Positions 16,769 to 24,997 of a stretch of DNA of 64,000 bases are shown here, in pieces. Each line of letters opens with the position of its first letter. The stretch's first letter is position 1. A program made the translations under genes and the position numbers. Under the pieces are notes generated by a model. The model was not told the DNA's origin, made no database searches, and saw only the letters and a program-made list of their open reading frames with translations. The stretch is from assembly GCA_947458745.1 (NCBI GenBank), contig CANGYQ010000006.1, forward strand, positions 144,271 through 208,270, in the 5' to 3' direction. The stretch is from Bryobacteraceae bacterium. Lineage in GTDB: Bacteria > Acidobacteriota > Terriglobia > Bryobacterales > Bryobacteraceae.

Positions 16769-17859
16769 GACTTAGCTGCTGTCAACGAAGGTGCAAGCTC
16801 AATGGTATGGAGCTCATCCTTCGTCAACCGCTTCTCCATGCAACATCCCTGACGCCACAGCTTGGGCCGCTGGGCCCAAATCTCCCGAATCGGGGTTTCC
16901 TTGATATTGCCCACCGGCGGTACGCCGGTGCAGACAGTGACGTCACCATTGGCCTGGATCTGAAGCATCGTCAAGGCATTACAGGACGCCACCTTCTCGT
17001 GGCCCGCGTGCGCCTGCACCGTAAGCCGGTGAGCCGCCACATTGTCAAAGTACGGAATCATCGTCTCTAACTGGGCAAAGCTGTTGCGGATGGGCAGCCC
17101 TTCACCCTTCAGCTTGATCAATTCCTTGATATTGGCCACGGCCAGCTTGGTGTCCTTGGGCCAGTTCTCAGTGTGCAACCACCACTCTTCGTCTTCCGGC
17201 GTGTTGTAGTTCTGCTCAATCGGCTGATAGAAAATCTCGTAACCGTTCTCAGCGGCATAGTGGGCCATTTTCACCGTGTCCACGAGGTTGTATGACATGA
17301 TGACGTTCTTCAGACGGATGGTGTACTTCAGACCGTGCTCCTGGCGCATGCGCTTCAGAGTCGCCAGCGTCGTCGTGGTGAAGTCCCAGAACCGTTCCTT
17401 GCCGCGCACCTTGTTGTGCGTTTCGCCCATGCCGTCCAGCGACAGCGTGACGCGATTGGGCTGGGCCATCGCCAAGGCCTCAATCTTGCGCTGGTCGGCC
17501 CAATAGCCGTGCGTCAGAATCTCCAGCGGGATGCCCACCTGGTGGGCGTGGGCAACGACGTCGATCGCAAATGGCTTCATCAGCGCCTCACCGCCGCTGA
17601 TGGTAACGCCCACCGGGCCCAGCCACGAGCGAAGATCGCCCACTACCTGTTTCCACTGGTCGGCCGAAGGGGAGTCTTCCCGCCCGCGATTTTTCCAGAT
17701 GTCGCAGTGCACGCACTTCGCACTGCACAGCTCGGTCAGGAGAAAGATGATGGAGGTTGGCCTCGTGAAATCGGCCAGCCGACCGCCTAGTACATTACGT
17801 AACCGGTAGTTAACGCCCTGATAGGCTCGCCGGTAGAGCGTATCCATCCCTGTAGCCAT
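16756..17859 (-). CDS. Radical SAM protein with SPASM-like C-terminus
   Basis: This 367-residue radical-SAM enzyme has the cluster motif CSAKCVHC (Cys45, 49, 52). The SAM-binding GGE-type strand is VTISGGEALMKP, and a further family strand is TLSLDGMGETHNKVRG. The C-terminal region contains a SPASM-like cysteine set: SCNALTMLQIQANGDVTVC, then about 40 residues later QGCCMEKRL. SPASM proteins bind extra 4Fe-4S clusters and modify peptides, carbohydrates or enzymes. GGGGGAGGAC is a strong ribosome site before ATG 17859. The gene overlaps the GT4 gene by 13 bp. I see no short precursor-peptide ORF in the 121 bp upstream, so a RiPP role is not supported; modification of a glycan or lipid intermediate is an alternative. 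Confidence 0.85.
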   Translation of the reverse strand: MATGMDTLYRRAYQGVNYRLRNVLGGRLADFTRPTSIIFLLTELCSAKCVHCDIWKNRGREDSPSADQWKQVVGDLRSWLGPVGVTISGGEALMKPFAIDVVAHAHQVGIPLEILTHGYWADQRKIEALAMAQPNRVTLSLDGMGETHNKVRGKERFWDFTTTTLATLKRMRQEHGLKYTIRLKNVIMSYNLVDTVKMAHYAAENGYEIFYQPIEQNYNTPEDEEWWLHTENWPKDTKLAVANIKELIKLKGEGLPIRNSFAQLETMIPYFDNVAAHRLTVQAHAGHEKVASCNALTMLQIQANGDVTVCTGVPPVGNIKETPIREIWAQRPKLWRQGCCMEKRLTKDELHTIELAPSLTAAKSWKQ

Positions 17860-17980
17860 GTTTGCTTGTCCTCCCCCGCCATTCTCTTCGACAGAGCTTT
17901 GTCGCTACTGAACCATTCCAGTCTAGACGGCTTCTGCACCAGATAGGGAGGACTTTAGTCCTGGTTCGGACTGGAACCGG

Positions 17981-19606
17981 CTAGACGCCCCAGCTGTAAT
18001 CTTCGAGTAACTGGTTGCCCTGGGAGTCTTTTTCCGATAGACGCATCAGTTCCAGGCGCAGCGCATCCACCAGCGCTTTCCAGCTGGCTTCGATAACGTT
18101 CTCCGAAACGCCCACCGTGGTCCAACTGCGGCGGTGGTCGGACCACTCCACCAGTACGCGGACCTTGGCGGCCGTGCCTTTCTTCGAATCCAGCACCCGT
18201 ACCTTGTAGTCAGTCAGGCGCACTTGGGCCAGTTCCGGGTACAGTGCGGACAGACATTGTCGCAGGCAGACATCCAGCGCATTCATCGGACCATGCCCGG
18301 TGGCATTGGCCGAATGAACGCCGTCTTGCGTGCGTAACATCACGGAAGCCGTGGTCTGCACGCCGCGCTCGGTCGACTTCGTGGCCACCTCGTAGCTGAC
18401 CACGTCAAACAAGTGCATGTCCGGATGGAGTGCTTCGCGCACCAGCAGCTCAAACGTACCTTCCGCCGCTTCCAGTTCGTAGCCTTCATATTCCATCTGC
18501 TTGATCCGGTCCAGCAGTTCGCGGCGGCTCTCTTCCGACAGCCGGGACGCGCCACCGTTACCGCCCGCTGCCGCCAATTCCTTCAGTTTGTAGACGATGT
18601 TGCCCCGGCCGGAGAGGTCCGACAGCAGCACCCGCTGGCGATTGCCGACGCGGGCCGGGTCGATGTGCTCGTAGGTAGCGGAATCCTTCATCACCGCCGC
18701 AACATGGACTCCACCCTTGTGAGCAAAGGCGCTGGGGCCTACATAAGGCTGATCATTGCGGATGGGCAGGTTCGCCAGTTCGGAGACAAACCGGGCCACT
18801 TGGGTCAGCTGGGGTAGCCGTTCCGGGCCGATCGTGGTGTGATGCAGCTTCAGTTCCAGGTTGGCGATGATACTCACCATGTTAGCGTTGCCGCAGCGCT
18901 CGCCATACCCGTTGATGCAGCCTTGCACGTGCGTGACGCCGGCTTCCACCGCCGCCAGAGAGTTCGCGACGGCGACATCGGAATCGTTGTGCGCGTGGAT
19001 GCCCAGGACGCCATCAAAGTGCTGCCGGACATCGGCCACGATCTCCACCAGGCGTCCGGTAATGGTGCCGCCGTTGGTGTCGCACAGGCACAGGACGTCC
19101 GCCCCGGCCTTCTTGGCGGCCTCCAGCGTACGCAACGCAAAGTCACGCGATGCCTCGTAGCCGTCAAAGAAGTGCTCGGCATCGTAGACCACTTCGCGGC
19201 CATGATCCTTCAACCGTTGCACGGTCTCCGAGATCAGGACCAGGTTCTCTTCTTCGCTGATGCCCAGGGCACGCTCAACATGCAGCTTCCAGCTTTTGCC
19301 AAAGACACTCACCACCGGCGTGCCCGCTTCCAGCAAGGCACGCACGTTGGGGTCAGTGTCGATGGTGTTTTTGGCGAAGCGTGTGGCGCCGAACGCCGTC
19401 AGCTTCGCGTGTTTCAATTTCAGGTCGCGGGCCCGAGCGAAGAACTCCTTGTCCTTCGGATTCGAGCCCGGCCACCCGCCTTCGATGTAATCAATCCCCA
19501 GTTCATCCAGCCGAATGGCAATAGCCAGTTTGTCCTCGACGGATAAAGAGACGGCTTCGCCCTGCGTGCCGTCGCGGAGAGTGGTATCGAAGGTATGGAT
19601 CTTCAT
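17981..19606 (-). CDS. cimA: (R)-citramalate synthase
   Basis: This 541-residue DRE-TIM metallolyase condenses pyruvate with acetyl-CoA to citramalate, the first step of threonine-independent isoleucine synthesis. The N-terminus has the family hallmark FDTTLRDGTQGEAVSLS, then IDYIEGGWPGSNPKD. The metal-binding LGIHAHNDSDVAVANSL and GCINGYGERCGNANMV follow. The C-terminal regulatory (LeuA-dimer-like) domain is present (SYEVATKSTERGVQTTASVM). Overall form matches the CimA/long-type clade rather than LeuA. It is last in ilvB-ilvN-ilvC-cimA, 23 bp after ilvC, so isoleucine and valine synthesis are co-regulated. Downstream at 17949-17962 is a small AGGACT/AGTCCT palindrome with no T-run, so I do not call it a terminator. 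Confidence 0.93.
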   Translation of the reverse strand: MKIHTFDTTLRDGTQGEAVSLSVEDKLAIAIRLDELGIDYIEGGWPGSNPKDKEFFARARDLKLKHAKLTAFGATRFAKNTIDTDPNVRALLEAGTPVVSVFGKSWKLHVERALGISEEENLVLISETVQRLKDHGREVVYDAEHFFDGYEASRDFALRTLEAAKKAGADVLCLCDTNGGTITGRLVEIVADVRQHFDGVLGIHAHNDSDVAVANSLAAVEAGVTHVQGCINGYGERCGNANMVSIIANLELKLHHTTIGPERLPQLTQVARFVSELANLPIRNDQPYVGPSAFAHKGGVHVAAVMKDSATYEHIDPARVGNRQRVLLSDLSGRGNIVYKLKELAAAGGNGGASRLSEESRRELLDRIKQMEYEGYELEAAEGTFELLVREALHPDMHLFDVVSYEVATKSTERGVQTTASVMLRTQDGVHSANATGHGPMNALDVCLRQCLSALYPELAQVRLTDYKVRVLDSKKGTAAKVRVLVEWSDHRRSWTTVGVSENVIEASWKALVDALRLELMRLSEKDSQGNQLLEDYSWGV

Positions 19607-19629
19607 TTGAAGTGCGCGGAGCGCACCGA

Positions 19630-20649
19630 CTACGCAGTCGGTACGCCCGCCTCCTTTTTCTTTTTGAGGAACGTCATCATGGACCGTAGTTCCGCACCGA
19701 TCTTCTCAATCGGCAGACCCTTGCCGGCTTCCCGCATGCGCAAGAAGTTGTGGCGGCCGGTCTTGTTCTCATTCATCCAGTTGCGAGCGAACTCACCGGA
19801 CTGGATTTCAGCCAATACTTTCTTCATCTCGGCCTTCGTCGCATCGGTGATGATGCGCGGACCGGTGACATAGTCGCCATACTCGGCCGTATCAGAGACC
19901 GAGAAGCGCATGTATTCCAGGCCGCCCTCGTAGATGAGATCGACAATCAGCTTCAATTCGTGTAGGCACTCGAAGTAAGCGATTTCCGGGTCGTAGCCGG
20001 CTTCAGTCAACGTCTCAAAGCCCGCATTGATGAGGGCGCTGACGCCACCGCACAGGACGGCTTGTTCGCCAAACAGGTCGCTTTCGGTCTCTTCGCGGAA
20101 CGAAGTCTCGATGACGCCCGCCTTCAGGCAACCCAGCGCCAGCGCGTAGGCCAGCGAATTCTCGAGCGCTTTGCCTGAGGCATTCTGGTGGATCGCCACC
20201 AGGGCCGGGACGCCGACGCCTTCGGTGTACAGTTCACGGACGCGGTGTCCGGGGGCCTTGGGGGCCACCATGGTCACGTCCACCGAGGGCGGCGGCGTAA
20301 TGAAGCCAAAGTGGATGTTGAAGCCGTGGGCGAACATCAACGTCTTGCCCGGGCGCATGGCCGGAGCAATCTCGTTGTTGTAAACGTCAGCCTGCACGTG
20401 ATCCGGCATCAGCAACATCATCATGTCGCCCGCCTCGGCGGCTTCGGCCACCGTCATCACCTTCAGGCCGGCCGCTTCCGCCTTCACGCGGGAGCGCGAG
20501 GTCTCGGGCAAGCCAACGACAACGTTGACGCCCGAGTCGCGCAGGTTCAACGCGTGCGCGTGGCCCTGGCTGCCGTAGCCAATAATCGCGACGGTCTTGC
20601 CAGCCAACGCGGCCAGGCTACCGTCCTTCTCGTAATACCGTTTCGCCAT
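19630..20649 (-). CDS. ilvC: Ketol-acid reductoisomerase
   Basis: This 339-residue class I enzyme converts acetolactate or acetohydroxybutyrate to the dihydroxy acid with NAD(P)H and Mg2+. The Rossmann motif is [31 protein letters not shown] follows in the cofactor-specificity loop. The knotted C-terminal domain shows [25 protein letters not shown] and [16 protein letters not shown] with the metal-binding acidic residues. The start is placed at ATG 20649 ([10 protein letters not shown], the usual family N-terminus), with AGAGGA upstream. ATG 20670 is possible but lengthens it by seven atypical residues. It overlaps the end of ilvN by 32 bp. Confidence 0.95.
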   Translation of the reverse strand: MAKRYYEKDGSLAALAGKTVAIIGYGSQGHAHALNLRDSGVNVVVGLPETSRSRVKAEAAGLKVMTVAEAAEAGDMMMLLMPDHVQADVYNNEIAPAMRPGKTLMFAHGFNIHFGFITPPPSVDVTMVAPKAPGHRVRELYTEGVGVPALVAIHQNASGKALENSLAYALALGCLKAGVIETSFREETESDLFGEQAVLCGGVSALINAGFETLTEAGYDPEIAYFECLHELKLIVDLIYEGGLEYMRFSVSDTAEYGDYVTGPRIITDATKAEMKKVLAEIQSGEFARNWMNENKTGRHNFLRMREAGKGLPIEKIGAELRSMMTFLKKKKEAGVPTA

Positions 20650-21187
20650 TTTCGATTGTTTCCTCTTCATTCGCCACGCCCCGGTGAACCGGTGGCGCCA
20701 AGCGTAGTTTCTTCGCTTCCAAAGTCACTGCCAGCAGCCCGGAGCGGGTGACTTCAATCTCCCCGTAGCTGCGCATCACATCAATAAACTCGTCCAACTT
20801 TTCCGGATCGCCCGTGGCTTCCAGAGCAAAGCCCTCCACGGAAGAATCCACCACGCGCGCGCCAAAGATTTCTGCCTCTTTCAGCACCGCGGTCCGCGTT
20901 TCCATTGGCGTCCGGACGCGCAGTAACAGCATTTCACGGCTGACACTGGGCGTCTCGGTGACGTCGGTGGCCTGCAGCACGTTGATCAGCTTGTTCATTT
21001 GCTTGATCACCTGCAGGCGCTGCTTAGAATCGACGTCCACCGTGATCGTCATCCGCGATTGCGTCGGGTCCAACGTCTTGGCCACGGTGAGGCTTTCAAT
21101 GTTGTAGCCACGGGCCACCAGCACGCCGGTGATGCGCATCAACGCACCGGTCTTGTTTTCGACAAGGAGAGAGATTACCTGTTGCAT
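20618..21187 (-). CDS. ilvN: Acetolactate synthase small (regulatory) subunit
   Basis: This 189-residue regulatory subunit of acetohydroxyacid synthase binds valine for feedback inhibition and activates the large subunit. The N-terminal ACT domain is clear: [20 protein letters not shown], then [20 protein letters not shown]. The second ACT-like half (about residues 75-160) has [19 protein letters not shown] and [17 protein letters not shown]. The 189-residue length is within the long form of the family; the last 20 residues, which overlap ilvC, are low-complexity and acidic. It lies 15 bp after ilvB. Confidence 0.94.
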   Translation of the reverse strand: MQQVISLLVENKTGALMRITGVLVARGYNIESLTVAKTLDPTQSRMTITVDVDSKQRLQVIKQMNKLINVLQATDVTETPSVSREMLLLRVRTPMETRTAVLKEAEIFGARVVDSSVEGFALEATGDPEKLDEFIDVMRSYGEIEVTRSGLLAVTLEAKKLRLAPPVHRGVANEEETIENGETVLREGR

Positions 21188-21202
21188 GTGTTTCCTTTGG
21201 GC

Positions 21203-22963
21203 CTAGTCACCCACCGCCACCGGTTGCGGCGGCCCGAGCACCATTTCGTTGATTGCGCCACCGGCGGGCACCATCGGGTAGACGTTCTCGTTCGGCGTCA
21301 CCATGACGTTCAGCAGGTACGGACCCGGCTCCGCAATCGCTTCGTCCAGCGCGGCGCGCAGTTCTTCAGGGCGGAAGATGGTCTTGCCCTTAAAGCCATA
21401 AGCTCCAGCGAGTTTGTTCGCGTCCGGGAAGTTGTCCAGGGTCACCTGGCTCAACCGGTTGTTGTAGAACAGTTCCTGCCACTGGCGCACCATGCCCAGG
21501 TAGCCGTTGTTCATGACGATGATCTTCACCGGCAGACCGTAGTTCACCAGGGTGGCCAGCTCCGGAATGGACATCTGGAAGCCGCCGTCACCGCAGATGG
21601 CAAACACCAGTTGGTCTGGGTTGGCATATTGCGCGCCCAGGGCCGAAGGTACACCAAAGCCCATCGAACCCAGGCCGCCGGAGTTGATCCACAGGCGTGG
21701 CGAGTTGAACCGGATCAGCTGTGCGGACCACATCTGGTGCTGGCCCACGTCGGTACAGACGATCGCCTTGCCACCAGAGATCTTGTCGATCTCCGAAATC
21801 AGGTGCTGCGGCTTAATCTCATCCACCGAGAAGGAGGGCTCCAGCGGATGCTCCGCCTTCCAGGCGCGAATCTGACGCCACCAGGCAGCGCGGGCTTCGG
21901 CCTTCTGGTCGGCCATCTCGGGCTTCAACTCGATCAGGACCTTGTTGACCTTTTCGAGGACCCGCTTGACGTCGCCCACGATGGGCAGGTCCGCCGTGCG
22001 GTTCTTGCTGATCTCTGACGGGTCGATGTCGACGTGGATCACCTTGGCATGTGGCGCAAAGGCGGCCAGCCGGCCGGTGACGCGGTCGTCAAACCGGACG
22101 CCCAGGGCAATCAACAGGTCGCATTCGTACATGCCCATGTTGGCCGCATAGCTGCCGTGCATGCCCGGCATGGAGATGTAGTTGGGGTGCGTGCCCGGCA
22201 TCGCGCCGATGCCCATCAGCGTGTTCACCGAGGGTGCATCCAGGATCTCCACCATTTCCCGCAATTCGTTGGACGCATCACCGTGGATGATGCCGCCGCC
22301 GGCGTAAACCATCGGCTTCTCGGCTTCCCACATCATCTGCGCCGCACGGCGGATCTGGCCCGCGTGGCCTTCGGTGTAGAGCTTGTAGCCCGGCAGGTGG
22401 ATCGACTTCACCGGCGTGTAGTGGTGATGGCCCTGGAAGATGTCCTTGGGGATATCCACCAGCACGGGGCCGGGACGGCCGGAACCAGCGATGTAGAACG
22501 CTTCGTGGATGATCTGCGGCAGGTCGCTCAAGTTCTTCACGAGGAAGTTGTGCTTGGTGGCGGAGCGGGTGATGCCGAACGTGTCGGCTTCCTGGAACGC
22601 GTCGCTGCCAATCAGCTTGCTAGTGACCTGGCCGGTCAAGGCGACGATCGGGATCGAATCCATCATCGCGTCTACCAGGCCAGTCACCAGATTGGTGGCA
22701 CCGGGGCCAGAGGTGGCGCAGCAGACGCCCACTTTGCCGGTCGACCGGGCGTAGCCCTGGGCGGCGAACGCGGCGTTCTGCTCGTGCCGGACCAGCACGT
22801 GCCGGATCGGGTGATCATACAGCGCGTCGTAAAACGGAAGCGTCACTCCGCCCGGGTAGCCGAAGATCACTTCGACGCCTTCCTGCACCAGACACTCCAG
22901 CAGCATCTTGGAGCCGTTCATCAACACGCCCGGATTGGATTGGGTTGCCGTTACCTTGTTCAT
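21203..22963 (-). CDS. ilvB: Acetolactate synthase large (catalytic) subunit
   Basis: This 586-residue ThDP- and FAD-dependent enzyme forms acetolactate from two pyruvates, or acetohydroxybutyrate from pyruvate plus 2-oxobutyrate. It has GVEVIFGYPGGVTLPFYDAL with HEQNAAFAAQGYAR (catalytic Glu), TSGPGATNLVTGLVDAMMDS, and the ThDP motif ICGDGGFQMSIPELATLVNY followed by IVMNNGYLGMVRQWQ. ATG 22963 (MNKVTATQ) is chosen, with AGAAGAG just upstream. The longer ORF start at 23056 lies within the terminator region and is rejected. It is the first structural gene of the operon, 154 bp after the leader-peptide stop. Confidence 0.96.
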   Translation of the reverse strand: MNKVTATQSNPGVLMNGSKMLLECLVQEGVEVIFGYPGGVTLPFYDALYDHPIRHVLVRHEQNAAFAAQGYARSTGKVGVCCATSGPGATNLVTGLVDAMMDSIPIVALTGQVTSKLIGSDAFQEADTFGITRSATKHNFLVKNLSDLPQIIHEAFYIAGSGRPGPVLVDIPKDIFQGHHHYTPVKSIHLPGYKLYTEGHAGQIRRAAQMMWEAEKPMVYAGGGIIHGDASNELREMVEILDAPSVNTLMGIGAMPGTHPNYISMPGMHGSYAANMGMYECDLLIALGVRFDDRVTGRLAAFAPHAKVIHVDIDPSEISKNRTADLPIVGDVKRVLEKVNKVLIELKPEMADQKAEARAAWWRQIRAWKAEHPLEPSFSVDEIKPQHLISEIDKISGGKAIVCTDVGQHQMWSAQLIRFNSPRLWINSGGLGSMGFGVPSALGAQYANPDQLVFAICGDGGFQMSIPELATLVNYGLPVKIIVMNNGYLGMVRQWQELFYNNRLSQVTLDNFPDANKLAGAYGFKGKTIFRPEELRAALDEAIAEPGPYLLNVMVTPNENVYPMVPAGGAINEMVLGPPQPVAVGD

Positions 22964-23044
22964 ATCTCTTCTAGTTCCTCGACGGGCACCGCTTGCCGCG
23001 GGGCCTTGATTTGTTCCTGCCACCCGAAAGTGGGCCGCCAAACG

Positions 23045-23087
23045 AAAAAAGACCATCGTCTGGGAGGTTTGCTCCCCGCCGATGGCC
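23045..23087 (-). terminator. Attenuator terminator in the ilvB leader
   Basis: Read on the minus strand, GGCCATCG pairs with CGATGGTC (8 bp with one G-T), an inner GGGAG pairs with CTCCC around the loop CAAAC, and six T residues follow directly. This is a canonical intrinsic terminator lying between the leader peptide (stop at 23117) and ilvB (start 22963), the position expected of an attenuator. Confidence 0.85.
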
Positions 23088-23116
23088 CTTTTCTTTCTAA
23101 TCGAAATCGAGGCCGG

Positions 23117-23215
23117 TCAGGCGGGGTTGGTAATCCCTACGCCTACTACTACCTCGATAATGACAACCCGCCCTACGTTCCGCTGGTTCCGGATGGGTTG
23201 AGCAAGCTGTTCCAC
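23117..23215 (-). CDS. ilvL: Branched-chain leader peptide of the ilv operon
   Basis: This is a 32-residue peptide from GTG 23215. Its C-terminal part reads RVVIIEVVVGVGITNPA: six Val and three Ile in a 13-residue run, with the Val codons mostly consecutive (GTA GTA GTA). Size and Val/Ile density match ilv leader peptides of other bacteria. The last codons (AAC CCC GCC, bases 23120-23126) can pair with GGCGGGG of the terminator's 5' arm (23074-23080), as an antiterminator would. A -10 (TATTCT) sits 6 nt before the GTG, so the GTG would be at or near the mRNA's 5' end. Longer in-frame starts exist upstream, so the N-terminus is less certain than the Val/Ile tail. Confidence 0.75.
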   Translation of the reverse strand: MEQLAQPIRNQRNVGRVVIIEVVVGVGITNPA

Positions 23216-23221
23216 GTCCTG

Positions 23222-23250
23222 AGAATACCCTAGTAGTTTCGTAAATGCAA
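23222..23250 (-). promoter_or_regulatory. Probable ilv operon promoter
   Basis: On the minus strand, TTGCAT (23245-23250), a 17-nt spacer, then TATTCT (23222-23227), with the leader-peptide GTG 6 nt further on. The -35 matches the consensus at only three positions, but spacing is ideal and nothing else upstream fits better. Confidence 0.5.
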
Positions 23251-23362
23251 CACCCAATACGTATGAGTAATATTTATCGATCCATTGCCTCACTATCGCC
23301 ACTTGAGCCACGGGCAAAGTTGCGGTTGGCATCCGGGCCCCTGATGGGCGATACTCGTGCGC

Positions 23363-23650
23363 ATGCTGCGTGTCGTTGCATTGTTTAAGGCCAAGCCGGA
23401 CAAGATTGAAGAATTGCGCGAAGTCCTCACTTCCTTCGTCGCGCCCACGGTAAAGGAGAAGGGCTGTGTGTTTTACCAGCTCCACCAAAACCTGGCCGAC
23501 CCGACGGACTTCTCGTTCCTGGAGGAGTGGGATTCCGAAGAAGATCTGCTGGCGCATTCCCAGTCGGCGCATATCCAGGCAGGCCGGAAACTGATCCCGG
23601 ATCTGGTTCAAGTTCCGGGTGACGTGCGGCGCTATAAGCTGTTGGTTTAG
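23363..23650 (+). CDS. Antibiotic-biosynthesis-monooxygenase-fold protein (YgiN-like)
   Basis: This 95-residue ABM-fold protein has LRVVALFKAKPDKIEELREV at the N-terminus. The body follows the family pattern, with CVFYQLHQNLADPTDFSFLE and EEWDSEEDLLAHSQSAHIQ (the conserved E-x-W and H-x-x-S/A-x-H positions). Such proteins form ferredoxin-like dimers and act as quinol monooxygenases or on reactive aldehydes and quinones. The actual substrate is unknown. ATG 23363 is used; GATACT at 23350-23355 is 7 nt upstream and could give a nearly leaderless mRNA. It is divergent from the ilv operon, and the ilv promoter lies upstream of this start. Confidence 0.82.
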   Translation: MLRVVALFKAKPDKIEELREVLTSFVAPTVKEKGCVFYQLHQNLADPTDFSFLEEWDSEEDLLAHSQSAHIQAGRKLIPDLVQVPGDVRRYKLLV

Positions 23651-23659
23651 AAGGCTAGT

Positions 23660-24109
23660 CTAGGGACGTTCGCCCATCGCCTTGAGGTCGTCGACATCCT
23701 TGCCTCGTCCCGTGGCGCGCTTGTTGGCGACCAGTTCGGCTCGCCCCATGTAGGCGACGGGAAGCCCCTGCAGGGTGCCATGAACCCGGTTCTGCCAGAT
23801 TTCTTCGGTCTCTACGCCGCTGACTTGGTTGAGAAGATCAATTCGACCCGGCACGTAGCCCAGTTGGACGAATTGTCCAGGTTTGGTCAAGTCCTCCACC
23901 GTTAGGCGCAGCGAGCCGAAGCCGAACTTCTTCAACACCAGTAACGTACGCTCAGCATTCTCAACCGTTGGCCGAATCAGGAAATCGATGTCTCCCGTGT
24001 TTCGGGGAACTGCGTGATAGGAAAAGGCAAATGCCCCCACCAGCACGTATTCAACGCGGTGGGAATTCAGCAATTCGATAAACTCTTTCCAGTCTTGGCG
24101 GAGGGCCAT
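23660..24109 (-). CDS. Nucleotidyltransferase-fold protein (possible toxin-like partner)
   Basis: This 149-residue protein has the minimal nucleotidyltransferase fold. VEYVLVGAFAFSYHAVPR leads to the metal-binding pair in TGDIDFLI, and a second acidic stretch follows in PGRIDLLNQV. The C-terminal signature LVANKRATGRGKDVDDLKAM is typical of AbiEii/MenT-related and DUF6036-like transferases. These can act in defence or toxin-antitoxin systems by modifying tRNA or protein, but many members are uncharacterised. It follows a small gene overlapping it by 59 bp, a two-gene arrangement found in such modules. Toxicity is an inference from family and context, not visible in the sequence. Confidence 0.75.
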   Translation of the reverse strand: MALRQDWKEFIELLNSHRVEYVLVGAFAFSYHAVPRNTGDIDFLIRPTVENAERTLLVLKKFGFGSLRLTVEDLTKPGQFVQLGYVPGRIDLLNQVSGVETEEIWQNRVHGTLQGLPVAYMGRAELVANKRATGRGKDVDDLKAMGERP

Positions 24110-24245
24110 CGGCGTACGGACCTCGATATTCGAGCAGCTCCAACATAATTACCATGCGCTGCTCCGGTGAAAGAGAAGCGTAGTACTGCCGGTCAGCCTC
24201 GTCGGCTTCCTGGGCGGTGCGGTAGATGTGGACTACTTTTTCCAC
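24051..24245 (-). CDS. Small acidic protein upstream of the nucleotidyltransferase (possible antitoxin)
   Basis: This 64-residue protein starts at GTG 24245, where TAAAAT is 6 nt upstream and no ribosome site is present. It has an N-terminal strand (KVVHIYRTAQEADEADR), a helix with ASLSPEQRMVIMLELLEYRG, and a Pro-rich acidic-basic tail that runs 59 bp into the nucleotidyltransferase gene. I do not recognise a named family with certainty, although the SPEQR-x-x-MLELLE motif looks conserved in small genes preceding nucleotidyltransferases. The size, overlap and order suggest an antitoxin or specificity partner. Confidence 0.6.
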   Translation of the reverse strand: MEKVVHIYRTAQEADEADRQYYASLSPEQRMVIMLELLEYRGPYADGPPPRLERVYRIAEFPPR

Positions 24246-24257
24246 TACTCTATTTTA
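24246..24257 (-). promoter_or_regulatory. -10 element 6 nt before the small gene's GTG
   Basis: Minus-strand TAAAAT (24252-24257), then AGAGTA, then GTG. The placement predicts a leaderless transcript for the nucleotidyltransferase pair. No good -35 is seen. Confidence 0.45.
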
Positions 24258-24303
24258 CCGCGAGATCAACCCTCGCCGACCGATAATTGGGCCACCCAAA
24301 GCG

Positions 24304-24948
24304 CTAAAGTTCCTTGATGCGGAACTGGCGGAATTCAACCCGGGTGCCGTGGCCCAGCAGACCGATATAGCCCGACTTGCGCGCCAGGCCGGGGTGCTTT
24401 TTCAGTACGGCCGGGTCCGTCACGTCGTCCAGGTTGGCATCCACAATCACCTGGCCATTCAGCTTGATGGTGATGCGGCGGCCCTTGGCGGTGATCTCCT
24501 CATCGTTCCACTCGCCCGTCGGCTTCAGCGCGCCCGTCTTGGCGGGAAAGACGTCGTAGATGGACCCGTGATACTGGGATGGCTTCAGCTTGCCTTTGTA
24601 AACGTCGGCATCGTGGTCCAGCACCTGGATCTCCATGCCCGCGTAGGCCGCATCACCTTCCAGCGGTGCCCGGATGCCGATGCCGTTGTTGCCGCCCACG
24701 CTCAACTTGAAAGAAAAGCGCAGGACGAAATCGCCATACTCTTTGGCCGTGAACAGATTGCCGCCACCGTCCGCCGGGCAAACGATCGTGCCGTTCTCCA
24801 CGACATAGCCTGGGCCACGTCCATGAACCAGCTGCCATCCATCCAAATTCTTCCCATTGAACAGATCCTGAAAGCCCGGCTCAGCACCCAGCGACAAGCC
24901 CGGGAGGAGAGAGACAAGAGTGAAGGTGGATACCACGGCGAATTTCAT
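24304..24948 (-). CDS. Exported DUF1080 (3-keto-disaccharide hydrolase family) protein
   Basis: This 214-residue protein has a signal peptide at residues 1-22 ([20 protein letters not shown]). It is followed by the DUF1080 signature [18 protein letters not shown]. The family has a lectin-like jelly-roll fold; later blocks here are [31 protein letters not shown], and [20 protein letters not shown] at the C-terminus. Characterised relatives bind or cleave 3-keto-glycosides, or act in polysaccharide breakdown outside the cytoplasm. Start ATG 24948 gives a proper signal peptide; the in-frame upstream extension to 25107 does not. The substrate is unassigned. Confidence 0.85.
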   Translation of the reverse strand: MKFAVVSTFTLVSLLPGLSLGAEPGFQDLFNGKNLDGWQLVHGRGPGYVVENGTIVCPADGGGNLFTAKEYGDFVLRFSFKLSVGGNNGIGIRAPLEGDAAYAGMEIQVLDHDADVYKGKLKPSQYHGSIYDVFPAKTGALKPTGEWNDEEITAKGRRITIKLNGQVIVDANLDDVTDPAVLKKHPGLARKSGYIGLLGHGTRVEFRQFRIKEL

Positions 24949-24997
24949 CACGTTGAATACTGTAACGCATCCGGACCATGATTTCGCGTAGCCGCGA

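Noticed and set aside
17949..17962. Palindrome AGGACT/AGTCCT after cimA as a terminator
   Set aside because: The stem is five to six base pairs with no T-run on the minus strand.
17860..17980. Precursor peptide gene for the radical-SAM enzyme
   Set aside because: No start codon with a ribosome site and a plausible short frame is visible on the minus strand here.
22034..23233. A 399-residue plus-strand frame
   Set aside because: It is antisense to ilvB and runs through the terminator; there are no motifs.
23117..23611. A 164-residue minus-strand frame opposite the monooxygenase gene, as a protein-coding gene
   Set aside because: Most of it is the antisense shadow of 23363-23650. Only its last 32 codons, beyond that gene, show a biological signal (Val/Ile leader), and those are reported separately.
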